Shown here: piece by piece, positions 9,544 through 20,908 of the stretch
Layout of the letters: the number at the start of each line of letters is the position of its first letter
How positions within the stretch are numbered: position 1 is the first letter of the stretch
Source of the DNA: Photobacterium sp. JCM 19050
GTDB taxonomy: Bacteria > Pseudomonadota > Gammaproteobacteria > Enterobacterales > Vibrionaceae
Direction: 5' to 3'
DNA length: 64,000 bases
NCBI GenBank assembly: GCA_001310455.1
Contig: BAXG01000014.1
Coordinates: 44,963-108,962 of the forward strand
The notes under the pieces: generated by a model
What the model was told of the DNA's origin: nothing
The model's input: only the letters and a program-made list of their open reading frames with translations
The model's database searches: none
Program-made: the position numbers and the translations under genes

Positions 9544-11423
9544 TTTCACACCCAAATCCTTCAGGCGTTTATAGATTGTGTTGCGGCTCACACCCAAAGC
9601 AGAAGCCGTTTTGCTGATATTCCCGCCAAATGCGGCATAGACTTTTGGTAATGATTCGCGCCAGTCAGCGTCCTCCTCGACCTGAATATCCACATCATCC
9701 GTCTCGGACACAGACGCTTGCAGGTCAAGGTAAAAATCATCCGGCAAATGATGCGGTGAAATCTCATCCCCCGCCGACATCACGGTTGCAACCCTTAGTA
9801 CGTTGTAGAGTTGGCGGATGTTACCCGGCCAGTTATGGCTTTCAAAAAGGTTGAAAACTTCTTCACTGATTTCGGTCTGCCCGTCGTATTCATCCAAAGA
9901 GCGGAGCACCGTTTCAGCCAGTGAGCGCAAATCTTCCCGTTCCCTTAACGAAGGCAAGAAAACCGTCAGGCCATTCACACGGTAATAGAGGTCGTCGCGG
10001 AAACGCTGCTGTTTTACCAGGTTGCGCAAAGGTTGGTGCGTTGCACACACCAGCCGGAAATCAACCGGGTAGCTTTCTGAACTGCCAAGTGGTGTCACCC
10101 GTTTTTCCTGCAAAACCCTGAGCAAACGGGCTTGCACGTTCAAAGGCATGTCCCCTATTTCGTCCAGGAACAGTGTGCCACCGTCGGCGCGACGGATATG
10201 ACCGGTACTCCCCTTCTGGTTAGCGCCGGTAAACGCACCCTTTACGTATCCGAAGAGTTCCGACTCCACCAGCTCTGTGGGGATTGCCGCGCAATTCACT
10301 GCCACCAGCTCTTTATCAGAGCGCGGAGAAGATGCGTGAAATGCGGTAACAAACACCTCTTTGCCAACGCCGGTTTCCCCCTGGATAAGCAGCGGGATAT
10401 CACTGTGGACCACATTCAGCCCCTGCTCCACCGCACGTTGCATCTTCTGATCACCAAGCGCCAGTGACATCAGTGCCTGAGGGTCACCAAAATCCTGAGG
10501 TGAGATCTTCGGTTGCCGGGCATCCTTCACCGCCCTGTGCTTTCGGATATCCGCCACGCTGCCCCGGGCCTGTGACACAGCCGGTTTACGGATGACCGCA
10601 AATAATGGGTAGTTGGCCAGGCAATTAAAGTTGAGCACCTGACGCTCCGGATGCGCACTGAGTTGGAGAGGCTTGATACCTGTCACCTGTTCGATAGCCA
10701 GCCCCTTTAACTCAGTTCCCATCAGCAAGTCCGCCCGACGGTTTGAGGCAACGATCCGGCCTTCCTCATCAAATACCAGTAACCCGGACCACTGGCTGTC
10801 AATGTTGTCCGGATTGGTATTGAAAATGAAAAGGTAATAGTGCTGACGGTAGGTTGCGATAATAAGCTGGTTTTCCACCGCCTGCGTCATCACCCTTACC
10901 ATGCCGTTGACATGGGTGGTGGGCAGGTACGCATCGCTGGAAATATTGAGGACTCCGACCACTTCACGGCGGGAATCGAAAATAGGTGCTGCGGAAGCGC
11001 TCATGTAACGGTTCGCAACCAGGTAGTGTTCATCTCGCCCGACTTCTATGGCTTTTCCGGTTGCAAGTGCCGTCCCGATAGCATTTGTGCCGTTATACTG
11101 TTCCACCCAGGACGTACCCGGCTCAAAAAGGCTTCTCTCCATTTGCGTAATAAAGGATGGACGCCCCAAGAGTTGATAAGGTTGCCGTACTGATCAGCCA
11201 GCAGCACAAGGCTGTTGCTGTTTACAAGGATGTTTTCGTAGTAAGGCAGCACCTGCTCTTCGGTTGCCACAATCAGGTCCCGGGTTCCCTCCCGAGCGTC
11301 TTCTCGCTCGCCCCGATTAAGCTGAACAATCTGCGGCCGGCTTTGCGGTTTTAAGCCAAAATCCTTACATCTCACCCAGGATTCATGAATCGCTCGCTGG
11401 TGATTGAGTTGTTCTTTGCTCAT
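9541..11423 (-). CDS. AcoR-like sigma-54-dependent transcriptional activator (GAF, AAA+, Fis HTH), one frameshift
   Basis: About 627 codons. The N-terminal part (GAF-like; MLADQYGN and NAIGTALATG regions) runs in one frame to about 11160 and continues in another from there; the break is at a CCCC run and looks like an indel error. The AAA+ core has GETGVGKE and GAFTGA (here GYVKGAFTGA), and the C-terminus has a Fis-type helix-turn-helix. There is no receiver domain, so it probably responds to a small molecule through the GAF region. It is divergent from the glycerol-type ABC importer, which has a sigma-54 promoter, so it most likely activates that operon. RBS GGGGAAATA precedes the ATG. Confidence 0.87.
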
Positions 11424-11463
11424 TATTTCCCCGGATTCATGCGCGAATACGAACGTTAAGGCG

Positions 11464-11504
11464 GTGTTAATTGTTGTTCACTTGATGTTAACACTTAACA
11501 ATTA
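11464..11504. promoter_or_regulatory. Nested inverted repeats, candidate enhancer site for the sigma-54 activator
   Basis: Two interleaved dyads, GTGTTAA (11464) with TTAACAC (11488) and TAATTGTT (11468) with AACAATTA (11497), plus a central TGTTAACA. They lie about 95-135 bases upstream of the sigma-54 promoter, the usual range for an activator-binding site. Confidence 0.45.
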
Positions 11505-11598
11505 CTTCGGATCATCTTTTTTTAACAATCTAGCGAATTGTGTTTTATATAATTGATATAAATGATTTTTTAGATTTTTTAATACTCTGAAACACACT

Positions 11599-11614
11599 TG
11601 GCATGCTACTCGCA
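11599..11614 (+). promoter_or_regulatory. Sigma-54 promoter of the glycerol-type ABC operon
   Basis: TGGCAT-GCTAC-TCGCA has GG and GC ten bases apart, a good RpoN match with one mismatch in each block. A start site near 11625 leaves a leader of about 30 bases before the ATG at 11657. A longer frame for the first gene would begin inside this promoter, so the downstream ATG is the start. Confidence 0.8.
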
Positions 11615-11656
11615 ATCTGTACCCGGAATGGAATCACGCCAAGGAGTACAAACGAG

Positions 11657-12757
11657 ATGGCGCTCGTATTAGAAAATGTGAACCGGATAGTCGATGGCGA
11701 GCATTGGATCAAAGATGCAAACCTTTCTCTCGATCCTGGGTCTTTTAATGTTCTGCTCGGACGCACCTTAGCGGGCAAAACGACATTGATGCGTATTATG
11801 GCTGGGCTGGATCGCCCTAATAGCGGACGCGTCCTTTTTCATGGTGTGGATGTAACTGGTGTACCGGTGCGTGAGCGCAATGTATCGATGGTGTACCAAC
11901 AATTTATCAATTACCCCAACCTGACCGTATTCGACAACATCGCCTCCCCCCTGCGCCTGGAAAAACTCAAAGATGAAGAAATCAAAGAGCGTGTATATGC
12001 CGTTGCCAAGATGCTGCATATCGACCCATTTTTAAAGCGTCTCCCGCTTGAACTGTCTGGCGGCCAGCAGCAGCGTACCGCTATGGCGCGGGCACTGGTG
12101 AAGGATGCTGACCTTATTTTGTTCGATGAGCCGCTGGTTAACCTTGATTACAAACTGCGGGAAGAACTGCGCCAGGAAATGCGTGAGTTGTTCGCAGAGC
12201 GCAATACCATCGCTGTCTATGCCACCACCGAACCCAACGAGGCGCTGGCCTTGGGTGGCAATGTTGTTCTTCTCCATGAAGGCGAGGTGTTGCAGCATGG
12301 CCCCACACCGGAGGTTTACCACAACCCGGCCAGCGTGGCGGCAGCAGAGCTGTTTGGCGAGCCGCCGATCAACCTTATCAGCGGCACAGTCAGCGAGAAG
12401 ACCGTCTCTTTTGCTGATTACGTCCACTTCCCTCTGAACACCGATCTGGGCGACTTACCCACCGGTCATTATCAGTTCGGTATTCGCCCCAACCACCTTT
12501 CACTGGTTCCCGGCAATGACGACGACCTTGAACTGTCGGTGGATGTCGAACTGGCAGAAATCAGCGGTAGCGAAACCTTTTTGCACGTCAGGAACCGAAA
12601 TTTTTCGCTGGTATTGCACCTTCCCGGTGTTCATGACTACGCCGTGGACGAAAAGATTAAAATTTATGTCCCAACACACAAGTTGTACGTGTTTTCCCAG
12701 GACAACCAACTCATCCAGGCGGCTCGCCGCGTGAAGGAGGGAATTCACTATGGCTGA
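11657..12757 (+). CDS. glpS: ABC transporter ATPase, glycerol-type (GlpS)
   Basis: 366 residues from ATG 11657, with AAGGAG ten bases upstream. It has Walker A GRTLAGKTT, the signature LSGGQQQR, Walker B ILFDEP and a C-terminal TOBE-like region. The N-terminal pattern, with NVLLGxTLxGKT, is that of GlpS from glycerol ABC importers rather than of MalK-type proteins. It probably forms a heterodimer with GlpT, whose gene overlaps its end by eight bases. First gene of the operon glpSTPQUV. Confidence 0.88.
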   Translation: MALVLENVNRIVDGEHWIKDANLSLDPGSFNVLLGRTLAGKTTLMRIMAGLDRPNSGRVLFHGVDVTGVPVRERNVSMVYQQFINYPNLTVFDNIASPLRLEKLKDEEIKERVYAVAKMLHIDPFLKRLPLELSGGQQQRTAMARALVKDADLILFDEPLVNLDYKLREELRQEMRELFAERNTIAVYATTEPNEALALGGNVVLLHEGEVLQHGPTPEVYHNPASVAAAELFGEPPINLISGTVSEKTVSFADYVHFPLNTDLGDLPTGHYQFGIRPNHLSLVPGNDDDLELSVDVELAEISGSETFLHVRNRNFSLVLHLPGVHDYAVDEKIKIYVPTHKLYVFSQDNQLIQAARRVKEGIHYG

Positions 12758-13889
12758 AATCCGGCTTGAATCTCTGGCACACAGTTACTCGGCCGACCCT
12801 CAGTCGGTCGATGACTATGCGATACGCCGTATGAACCATGTTTGGGCAGACGGCGGTGCCTATGCGCTGCTGGGCCCTTCCGGCTGTGGCAAAAGTACCA
12901 TGCTGAACATCATTTCCGGCCTGCTTCGCCCCTCAGAAGGCTTCGTGAAGTTTGACGGTATTGACGTGAAGGAGTTGGAGCCGCAGGAACGAAACATCGC
13001 GCAGGTTTTCCAGTTCCCCGTCATTTACGACACCATGACGGTGTTTGATAACCTCGCTTTCCCACTGCGCAACATGAAGGCACCAGAAGCCAAAATCCGG
13101 TCTAAAGTCACCGAGATTGCAGAAATTCTGGAGCTGACACCGGTACTGAAGAAGAAAGCACAGCACCTGAGCGCAGACGAAAAGCAAAAAGTCTCTATGG
13201 GTCGAGGGCTGGTGCGGGATGACGTGTCTGCCATCTTGTTTGATGAACCACTGACCGTTATAGACCCGCACCTGAAATGGAAACTGCGCCGCAAGCTCAA
13301 GCAGATCCATGAGCAGTTCAATATCACCATGATTTACGTCACCCACGACCAACTGGAAGCAGCAACCTTTGCGGACAAAATTGCGGTGATGTATGACGGA
13401 GCCATTGTCCAGTTCGGAACACCACGCGAACTGTTTGAACAGCCAAACCACACTTTTGTCGGCTTTTTTATCGGCAGCCCCGGCATGAACCTTATCGAAG
13501 TAAGCGAAGTCAGTGATGGCGTCATTTTTGACGGAATGCGTATGGCTCTCTCTTCCAGCCAGCTTTCAGCCCTGGAGGCGACCGACAGCAAAAACATCAA
13601 AGTGGGTATCCGGCCGGAGTTCGTCCACCTGTGGGATGAACAACGCGATGATGCCTGGCCGGCGTTACTGACCCATGTTGAAGACTTGGGCACCTACAAA
13701 ATCCTGACACTGAAACTCGGGAACCAGACTATTAAAACCCGTCTGGCGGAAGAAGTGGACGTACCCGAAGGCGATATCTGGGTCAGCTTCCCTTCCCAGT
13801 GGCTCAAGTTATATATCGACGAATATCTGGTGGGTGAGGAAGCAGACGAACTGCCATCAGAGGAACAAGGAGGCCCGGATGCAGCTTAA
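12750..13889 (+). CDS. glpT: ABC transporter ATPase, glycerol-type (GlpT), degenerate signature
   Basis: 379 residues. It has an intact Walker A (GPSGCGKST) and Walker B (ILFDEPLTVIDPHLKW), but the ABC signature reads LSADEKQK instead of LSGGQ. This degenerate motif is usual for the GlpT partner in the GlpS/GlpT pair, so one composite ATP site is probably weak. It overlaps glpS upstream and glpP downstream. The AAGGAGG for the next gene lies inside its last codons, so translation is coupled. Confidence 0.88.
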   Translation: MAEIRLESLAHSYSADPQSVDDYAIRRMNHVWADGGAYALLGPSGCGKSTMLNIISGLLRPSEGFVKFDGIDVKELEPQERNIAQVFQFPVIYDTMTVFDNLAFPLRNMKAPEAKIRSKVTEIAEILELTPVLKKKAQHLSADEKQKVSMGRGLVRDDVSAILFDEPLTVIDPHLKWKLRRKLKQIHEQFNITMIYVTHDQLEAATFADKIAVMYDGAIVQFGTPRELFEQPNHTFVGFFIGSPGMNLIEVSEVSDGVIFDGMRMALSSSQLSALEATDSKNIKVGIRPEFVHLWDEQRDDAWPALLTHVEDLGTYKILTLKLGNQTIKTRLAEEVDVPEGDIWVSFPSQWLKLYIDEYLVGEEADELPSEEQGGPDAA

Positions 13890-14748
13890 AACTGAAGACA
13901 ACCGCGCCTGGTGGCTGGTTATCCCCGTATTCCTGCTGGTGGCGTTTTCCGCCATCGTGCCCCTGATGACAGTGGTCAACTATTCCATTCAGGACATATT
14001 TGACCAGAACACTGCCTATTTTGTGGGGTCAGAGTGGTACAAGGAAATCCTTAACGATCCGCGCCTGCACGACTCCCTGCTGCGCCAGATCATCTATTCG
14101 TTTTGTGTGCTTGCGATTGAAATCCCACTCGGCATTGCGGTGGCACTCACCATGCCAACCAAGGGTTTCAAAGCCTCGCTTACCCTGATTGTGCTCGCTG
14201 TCCCGCTGCTTATCCCCTGGAACGTGGTGGGCACTATCTGGCAGATCTTTGGCCGGGCTGATATCGGCCTGCTGGGCTGGTTCCTCAATGGCATCGGCGT
14301 GGACTATAACTACGCGTCAGACCCGATGGATGCGTGGATTACCGTGCTGGTGATGGATGTCTGGCACTGGACATCACTGGTTGCCCTGCTCTGTTATTCC
14401 GGCCTGCGGGCAATTCCGGATGTGTACTACCAGGCAGCGAAAATCGACCGGGCATCTTCCTGGGCGGTGTTCCGCTATATCCAGTTACCGAAGCTGAAAA
14501 GCGTATTGCTCCTTGGTGTCCTGCTGCGCTTTATGGACAGTTTTATGATTTACACCGAGCCGTTTGTCCTGACCGGAGGTGGCCCTGGTAACTCAACCAC
14601 CTTCCTGTCGCAGGCACTGACCAAAATGGCAGTCGGTCAGTTTGACCTCGGCCCGGCAGCCGCTTTCTCCATCATTTATTTCCTGATCATCCTGCTGGTG
14701 TGCTGGTTGTTCTACACCTCAATGACTGCGCTGGATAAGGAGAAATAA
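13879..14748 (+). CDS. glpP: ABC transporter inner-membrane permease (GlpP)
   Basis: 289 residues from ATG 13879, placed by AAGGAGG at 13867-13873; an in-frame start at 13834 inside glpT has no RBS. Six predicted membrane helices and the inner-membrane loop of the MalF/UgpA class (EAA-type ...YYQAAKIDRAS) are visible. It pairs with the permease encoded four bases downstream of its stop. Confidence 0.9.
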   Translation: MQLKTEDNRAWWLVIPVFLLVAFSAIVPLMTVVNYSIQDIFDQNTAYFVGSEWYKEILNDPRLHDSLLRQIIYSFCVLAIEIPLGIAVALTMPTKGFKASLTLIVLAVPLLIPWNVVGTIWQIFGRADIGLLGWFLNGIGVDYNYASDPMDAWITVLVMDVWHWTSLVALLCYSGLRAIPDVYYQAAKIDRASSWAVFRYIQLPKLKSVLLLGVLLRFMDSFMIYTEPFVLTGGGPGNSTTFLSQALTKMAVGQFDLGPAAAFSIIYFLIILLVCWLFYTSMTALDKEK

Positions 14749-14752
14749 GACC

Positions 14753-15550
14753 ATGAAACGCAAAACCATTGGCCTTTTAGCCTACATCCTTTTCCTGTTC
14801 CTGCCGGTCTACTGGCTGTTGATGATGTCGTTCAAAACCAATGAAGAAATCCTTGGTGAGCTGACATTCTGGCCGACCAATTTCACCCTGGACAACTACG
14901 CAGTGATTTTCACCGACCCGTCCTGGTACACCGGCTATATCAACTCACTGATCTACGTATCGATGAACACCGTCATTTCGCTGCTGGTTGCCCTGCCGGC
15001 TGCCTATGCTTTCTCTCGGTACCGCTTTATCGGTGACAAGCATATGTTCTTTTGGCTGTTGACCAACAAGATGGCACCGCCAGCGGTATTCCTGCTGCCG
15101 TTCTTCCAGCTCTATTCTTCCGTGGGGCTGTTTGATACCCACATTGCGGTCGCACTCGCTCACTGCCTGTTCAACGTGCCGCTGGCGGTATGGATCCTGG
15201 AAGGCTTTATGTCAGGCGTACCCAAGGAAATCGACGAAACCGCCTACATCGACGGCTACAGTTTTCCCAAATTTTTTGTGCGGATATTCCTGCCGATGAT
15301 CCGCTCCGGCATCGGGGTAACCGCCTTTTTCTGCTTTATGTTCAGTTGGGTTGAACTGCTCCTGGCCCGGACACTGACATCCGTAAACGCCAAGCCTATC
15401 GTTGCCACCATGACTCGAACGGTCAGCGCCTCCGGGATTGACTGGGGCGTTCTAGCAGCAGCCGGGATTCTCACCATCTTGCCGGGTCTTCTGGTGATTT
15501 GGTTTGTCCGTAACCACATCGCGAAAGGCTTCGCGCTCGGGCGTGTTTAA
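14753..15550 (+). CDS. glpQ: ABC transporter inner-membrane permease (GlpQ)
   Basis: 265 residues, MalG/UgpE class, with about six helices and the EAA-type loop GVPKEIDETAYIDGYS that docks on the ATPases. RBS AAGGAG sits just before its ATG and the gene directly follows glpP. No glycerol kinase or dehydrogenase gene lies in the window, so the link to glycerol rests on family and gene order. Confidence 0.9.
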   Translation: MKRKTIGLLAYILFLFLPVYWLLMMSFKTNEEILGELTFWPTNFTLDNYAVIFTDPSWYTGYINSLIYVSMNTVISLLVALPAAYAFSRYRFIGDKHMFFWLLTNKMAPPAVFLLPFFQLYSSVGLFDTHIAVALAHCLFNVPLAVWILEGFMSGVPKEIDETAYIDGYSFPKFFVRIFLPMIRSGIGVTAFFCFMFSWVELLLARTLTSVNAKPIVATMTRTVSASGIDWGVLAAAGILTILPGLLVIWFVRNHIAKGFALGRV

Positions 15551-15561
15551 GGAGAAACACT

Positions 15562-15832
15562 ATGAATTGGATGGCCTGGACACTACCCAGCGCACTGTTC
15601 TTTATCGGCATCGCTGCATTTTGCTGTCGATGACGGTATTTGAAATCCTCAGACCTTGTGTAGAAAGAAAAGGCTTTTTGCCTATCTCGACCACACGTGG
15701 GGATCGTCTCTTTATCGGCCTGCTCAGCAGTGCTATATCCACCTGTTCTTCATCGGAATGACTGACATCACAATCTGGGTGCCTTTCGCACTCTCCGTAT
15801 TGTGGCTGACAGTTGTTCTTCGTTGGGGATAA
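15562..15832 (+). CDS. glpU: Small membrane protein of the glycerol ABC system (GlpU, DUF2160), two frameshifts
   Basis: Starts MNWMAWTLPSALFFIGIAA in one frame, continues SMTVFEILRPCVERKGFLPI in a second and ends FIGMTDITIWVPFALSVLWL..VVLRWG in a third. Joined, it is a protein of about 90 residues of the DUF2160 family with two or three hydrophobic segments, the accessory protein of glpSTPQUV operons. Breaks lie near 15620 (a TTTT run) and 15735. RBS AAGGAG precedes the ATG. Its role is not known in detail. The breaks are probably sequencing indels, since the operon is otherwise coherent. Confidence 0.75.
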
Positions 15833-15860
15833 GGACTAAACAGTGATAAGGAGTTCACTA

Positions 15861-17587
15861 ATGAACCGGAAGTTACACCTACCTAAACGCACTACCCTTG
15901 GCTTAGTCATTGGTATGATGTTCAGCCGCTTGCGCTGGCCGACCAGTATTCCGATGCAGCCCAGAAATGGATTGGCGACGAATTTACGCCTTCGACGTTA
16001 AGTAAGGAGGAACAAAGTAAAGAGCTGGCCTGGTTTACCGAAGCCGCCAAGCCATTCCGGGGAATGGAAATTAAGGTTGTTTCTGAAACCATCACCACGC
16101 ACGAATATGAGTCTAAAGTGCTGGCGAAAGCGTTTGAGGAAATTACCGGCATCAAGGTTACCCATGACCTGATTCAGGAAGGCGATGTGGTTGAAAAACT
16201 GCAGACCGAAATGCAATCTGGCCGCAGCATCTATGACGCGTACATTAACGATTCTGACCTTATCGGTACCCACGTACGTTACGGCAAAGTTTACCCAATC
16301 AGCGATTACATCAAAGAAGAAGGTAAGGATGTCACCCTGCCGACACTGGATCTGGAAGATTTCATCGGTATCAGCTTCACCACCGGCCCGGACGGAAAAC
16401 TTTACCAACTGCCGGATCAGCAGTTTGCTAACCTCTATTGGTTCCGTGCCGACTGGTTTGACCGTGAAGATCTGCAAAAGCAATTTAAAGACCGTTACGG
16501 CTATGAATTGGGTGTACCGGTAAACTGGTCTGCCTATGAAGACATTGCTGAGTTTTTCAGTGTACATGTGAAAGAAATCGACGGTGAGCGCGTTTACGGC
16601 CACATGGATTACGGTAAAAAGGACCCATCCCTCGGTTGGCGATTCACTGATGCCTGGTTCTCTATGGCCGGTGCCGGTGACAAAGGTATTCCGAACGGAA
16701 AGCCGGTTGATGAATGGGGTATCCGCGTGGACGGTTGCCGTCCGGTCGGTTCCAGCGTTGAACGTGGCGGTGCAACCAACGGCCCGGCAGCTGTTTACGC
16801 AACCACCAAGTACGTAGACTGGCTGCGCGACTATGCGCCACCGGAAGCACAGGGCATGACCTTCTCAGAAGCCGGCCCGGTTCCGGCACAAGGCAGCATT
16901 GCTCAGCAAATCTTCTGGTATACCGCCTTTACTGCCGACATGACTAAGCCGGGACTGGAAGTCGTTAACCCGGATGGCACACCGAAGTGGCGTATGGCGC
17001 CATCGCCCAAAGGCCCATACTGGGAAGAAGGCATGAAGCTTGGCTACCAGGATGCCGGCTCTTGGACCCTGATGAAATCAACGGACTCCAAGCGCCGTAT
17101 GGCAGCATGGCTGTACGCCCAGTTTACCGTTGCCAAGACTGTGTCGCTTAAGAAAACCCTTGTTGGTCTGACGCCAATCCGTGAGTCTGACATCAACTCT
17201 CAGGCAATGACTGACGTAGCACCTAAGCTGGGTGGTCTGGTGGAATTCTACCGCAGCCCGGCTCGCGTACAGTGGACACCAACCGGCACTAACGTACCGG
17301 ATTATCCGAAACTGGCTCAGCTTTGGTGGCAATTCATTGCTGAAGCAGCAAACGGCGAGAAGTCTCCTCAGGAAGCACTTAATGGCCTCGCTGCCGCTCA
17401 GGACAAAGTATTGCAACGTCTGGAGCGTGCAAATGTTCAGGGCGAATGCGGACCTAAGCTCAACCCGAAACAGGATGCCGAATACTGGCTCTCCCAGCCC
17501 GGTTCGCCAAAAGCGAAGCTGGCAAACGAGAAACCTCAAGGCAAAACCATCAAGTACAGCGAACTTCTCAAGTCCTGGCAGCAGTAA
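15861..17587 (+). CDS. glpV: Periplasmic substrate-binding protein of the glycerol-type ABC importer (GlpV), frameshift in signal peptide
   Basis: About 575 codons. The signal peptide begins MNRKLHLPKRTTLGLVIGMM at 15861 (RBS AAGGAG). The frame breaks near 15917 and mature protein follows from QPLALADQYSDAAQ... to the stop at 17587. It is a long solute-binding protein of the GlpV class, with DAYINDSDLIGTH and GAGDKGIPNGKP segments. The first uninterrupted in-frame ATG is at 16064, which would lose the export signal; the frameshift explanation is better. Last gene of the operon, followed by a terminator. Confidence 0.85.
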
Positions 17588-17615
17588 ACAATACGCTTCC
17601 AAGCACTTAAACAGC

Positions 17616-17643
17616 AAAGCCCCGAAATTTCGGGGCTTTTCTT
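17616..17643 (+). terminator. Intrinsic terminator after glpV
   Basis: AAAGCCCCGAAATTTCGGGGCTTTTCTTT: an eight-pair stem with a T-rich tail. It also faces the convergent GH20 gene. Confidence 0.9.
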
Positions 17644-17681
17644 TCTTTGATGTTCCGGTCTTATTAAGGGGTTATTGGGAA

Positions 17682-20600
17682 TTAGTCCTCAAAAACACCC
17701 TCCGTTTCGATAACGCTCATAAAATCCTGGAACTCGGTGTAGCTGACAGGCTTCTTGCCAGACCACATTTTCTGGGACAGTGTTTGCATCGCCGGTTTAA
17801 CCCGGTCCTGAATGTCATCCACAGTGTAGTGTGTTCCCGCTGCAAACGCGTCATTCCAAACAGCAAACATACCGCCTTTCACCTGAGGGTGGTCTATGTC
17901 GAACTTCACACTCGAAAAGGTATTTGGTGTCCAGTTATTATAGAGCCACTGGGTATTCAGGTAATCTTTGTAATACCCGGCGAGCGGAACAATATACAGC
18001 AGCGAGTCTTGGGTGTTAATGATGTCATAACCATCTCTCACTGCCTGAGCCGGATCGTAAAACCCGCCAAACCAGATGTTCACCAAGAGATCGCGATCAA
18101 CCCCGGCAGCGCCACCGATAGTGTCTTGGCTGCCCCACATCCTCACCGGGTTCTTACCGAGTCCTTTCAGGTAACCATTGAAATGGTTGATGAACGTCTT
18201 CATTTCCGCAGCAGACCCGTTGTTGTATTCGTCTGTGCCGATATGAACATCCTCAATCATAGACGCATACTCACCCCACAGTTCCTCAAGGAACGTTGTT
18301 ACATCAGGGTTTCCAAGGTCAAGATGGTCTTCCTTGAGGCTCGGGTGCCTCAGATCAGGCTTGTATTGAGTGAACGCCAGGGAGTGAGCAGGCGCATCAA
18401 TCTCGGTGATGATAGTCACACCATACAGCTTGGCCAACGCAATAAGTTCGGCGTATTCCTGTTTGGTGTAGTGCTGTTCTGAAGTCACTCCCGGATGAGA
18501 TTCACTTTCCAATCTGAATCCGGCCTGCGCTTCTTGCCATTTACTTGAATCAAACTGGATAACATTGTCATTGAGATGGATTTGCAGATCGTTCATTTTG
18601 AAGTACGACATCTGCTTAACCATGTCGCGCAAGAAATCCATCGGCATAAACATCCGGCCGACATCCAGCAACAAGCCACGGTTTTCCCATTGTGGGTAGT
18701 CTGTGATAACACCTTTACCAAGAGAGTTGTTCCCCAAATCAACCTGCAACATTTGCAAGATTGAACGGGTACCGAAGAAGGTACCGTCAGCATGGTTTGC
18801 AGAAACCACGACGGCATCCCCGATATCAATGGTGTAGCCTCTTCACCAAGCGCTGAGTTATTAGCTCCCAATGAAAGGAAGATGTCACCGGCTGAAGGTG
18901 CGGAAGCAGTAATTACATTGAAGTGGCGACCGAGCAGGTCAAACAAATCTGACTGAAACGCTTCCGCTTTATCCCCTAATTCTGATGCATAGTTGGCATC
19001 TACAACTATTCGGGAATTATCACTCAGTTTGAACTCGCCTTTGCCACCATTCCATTCAGAGACTGAAGGAATAATTTTAGGCGCTGCATTCTTCTGGCCA
19101 AAGAATTTATGGATTTCAGAAGAAGATAACGCACGATCAAAGATTTGCAGCTCGTCAAGTTCACCATGCAGCGTATCCGCACCATCACCGCGCATACCAA
19201 TGATATCCAACGGCAAATCCAAGACTTCAGATCGCGCATCCACCCGCTCACCATCGGCATACAGGGCGATACCCTCGTCCGTTTTCACAAATGCGAGGTG
19301 CGTCCAAGTGTTTAACGGAACAGCGTAATCAAAGGTGTAATCCGCCACGCCAAATTTGGTAAATCCAACGTTGGAATTTCCCAAACCCCATTGTTCAATT
19401 TTCAGGGCGCCGTTCACGGAAGACAGTAGCGCTGAGCTGTTCTTGTCACTGAGGCGCTTAACCCATACTGCAGCAGTCCAGTCACCAGTGAGATCACTAG
19501 CCCCCAAAACGACATGGTCATCTGTACCATCAAATGTCAGGCCACCGTTCTGTTTTCCCTCACTCCAGGCCGGTCCATTAAGTGTACCGTTTAACTGGTT
19601 CTTGCTGTCCGCGACCTGAGAGCCACTACCTTCATTGAAGCTCAGCTTGGCGTGAAGACCTGCCAGACCATAAAATTTTGCAACATCCGAGGCCGGCATT
19701 GCAGAATCGAACACCTGTACCTCATCCAAAATAGCATGAAGCTGGTCAACGCCTTCCGATCTGGCACCAATTCGTTCACGAGGCATAGGAATGGAGACAG
19801 GAAGTGTATCGGCAAGATACCCGTCGGCATAAACCGACAGTCCGTTGCTGTCATTGACAAAAGTAAGGTGAGTCCAGGTGTTGAGCGGCACAGAGTAGTT
19901 AAATGTGTGATCAACAACGCCGAACTGCGTTACACCCAGCGCATGTCCACTACTACCCCATTGCTCAAGTTTAATAGCATGATTCTGCGAGGAAAAAAGT
20001 ATTGAACCTGAGGTATCCTTGGTGCGTTTGACCCACATTGCTGCAGTCCAGTCACCAGTAAGGTCACCTTGATTTAACGAAAGGCTACTGTTTGGCTCAC
20101 CAAATTCCAAAGCATTCTGGTTAAATCCCGATGTCCATTGGGCACCAGCCACAGAAAGGCTTGAACGATTACTTCCATCTGCTGTGGAGGAACCCTCCCC
20201 TTCATCAAACGCCAAATGGTTGGCGAAATAACGACTGCCGTATATTCCCTGGATTTCTGTAGGTTGAAGTGCTTTTGAGTGAACCATCACATCATCCAGC
20301 TCGGCGACAAGTGGGTCACCGCCGTTCAACTTCGCGCCAATTCGACTCAGAGGCAACGGTGCAGAGACTGGAATCGATGAATTAAATTCACCATTTACAT
20401 AGAGACTTATGCCATCTGATGAGTTAACAAAAGTGAGGTGCGTCCAGACACCGAGCGGGGTTGAGTATGGAAACGAATAATCTTTCGCCCCGATAGACGT
20501 GATACCGACCCTATGATTGCTGTTCCACTGTTCTAACTTAATAACGTGATTCTGTGAGGCCAGCAAAGAAGAGGTTGTCGTATTGGCGTTGCGCTTGACC

Positions 20601-20908
20601 CATAGAGACACCGTCCATTGCCCGGACACACGGGTTTCACTTACATCAATATAGTCACCGGCACCGTCAAAGGTAAGCCCACCGTGTGCATACCCAGCAC
20701 TCCAACTCGCACCGGAAATCACACCTGAAACAAAACTTCTTTTGTCCGTAACAGTTGCGCCGGAACCTTCGTTAAAGTTCCACTCATGTACCAGTGTGCT
20801 GGGTACGATTGTGGCCGCCGACCCCGTAAATGGCAACATTGCCAGAACCAGTACGCTTAATTTATTTTTTATTCTATTACGTTTTTTCATATTCACATGA
20901 TTACACAT
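17682..20908 (-). CDS. Secreted GH20 beta-N-acetylhexosaminidase with three LamG domains, one frameshift
   Basis: About 1,075 codons from ATG 20908 (GGGGGA six bases upstream). A signal peptide (LSVLVLAMLPFTGSA) is followed by three repeated LamG/concanavalin-like domains (about residues 40-225, 226-415, 416-600), each with KLEQW and a ...NTWTHLTFV block. A GH20 N-terminal domain (GDIFLSLGA) and the GH20 barrel follow, with the catalytic Asp-Glu pair in HIGTDEY. The frame breaks once near 18840, where the paralogue downstream reads straight through. It should remove terminal GlcNAc/GalNAc or, as in some relatives, a disaccharide from mucin-type, milk-type or glycolipid glycans. It ends in ETEGVFED with no anchor. 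Confidence 0.85.
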
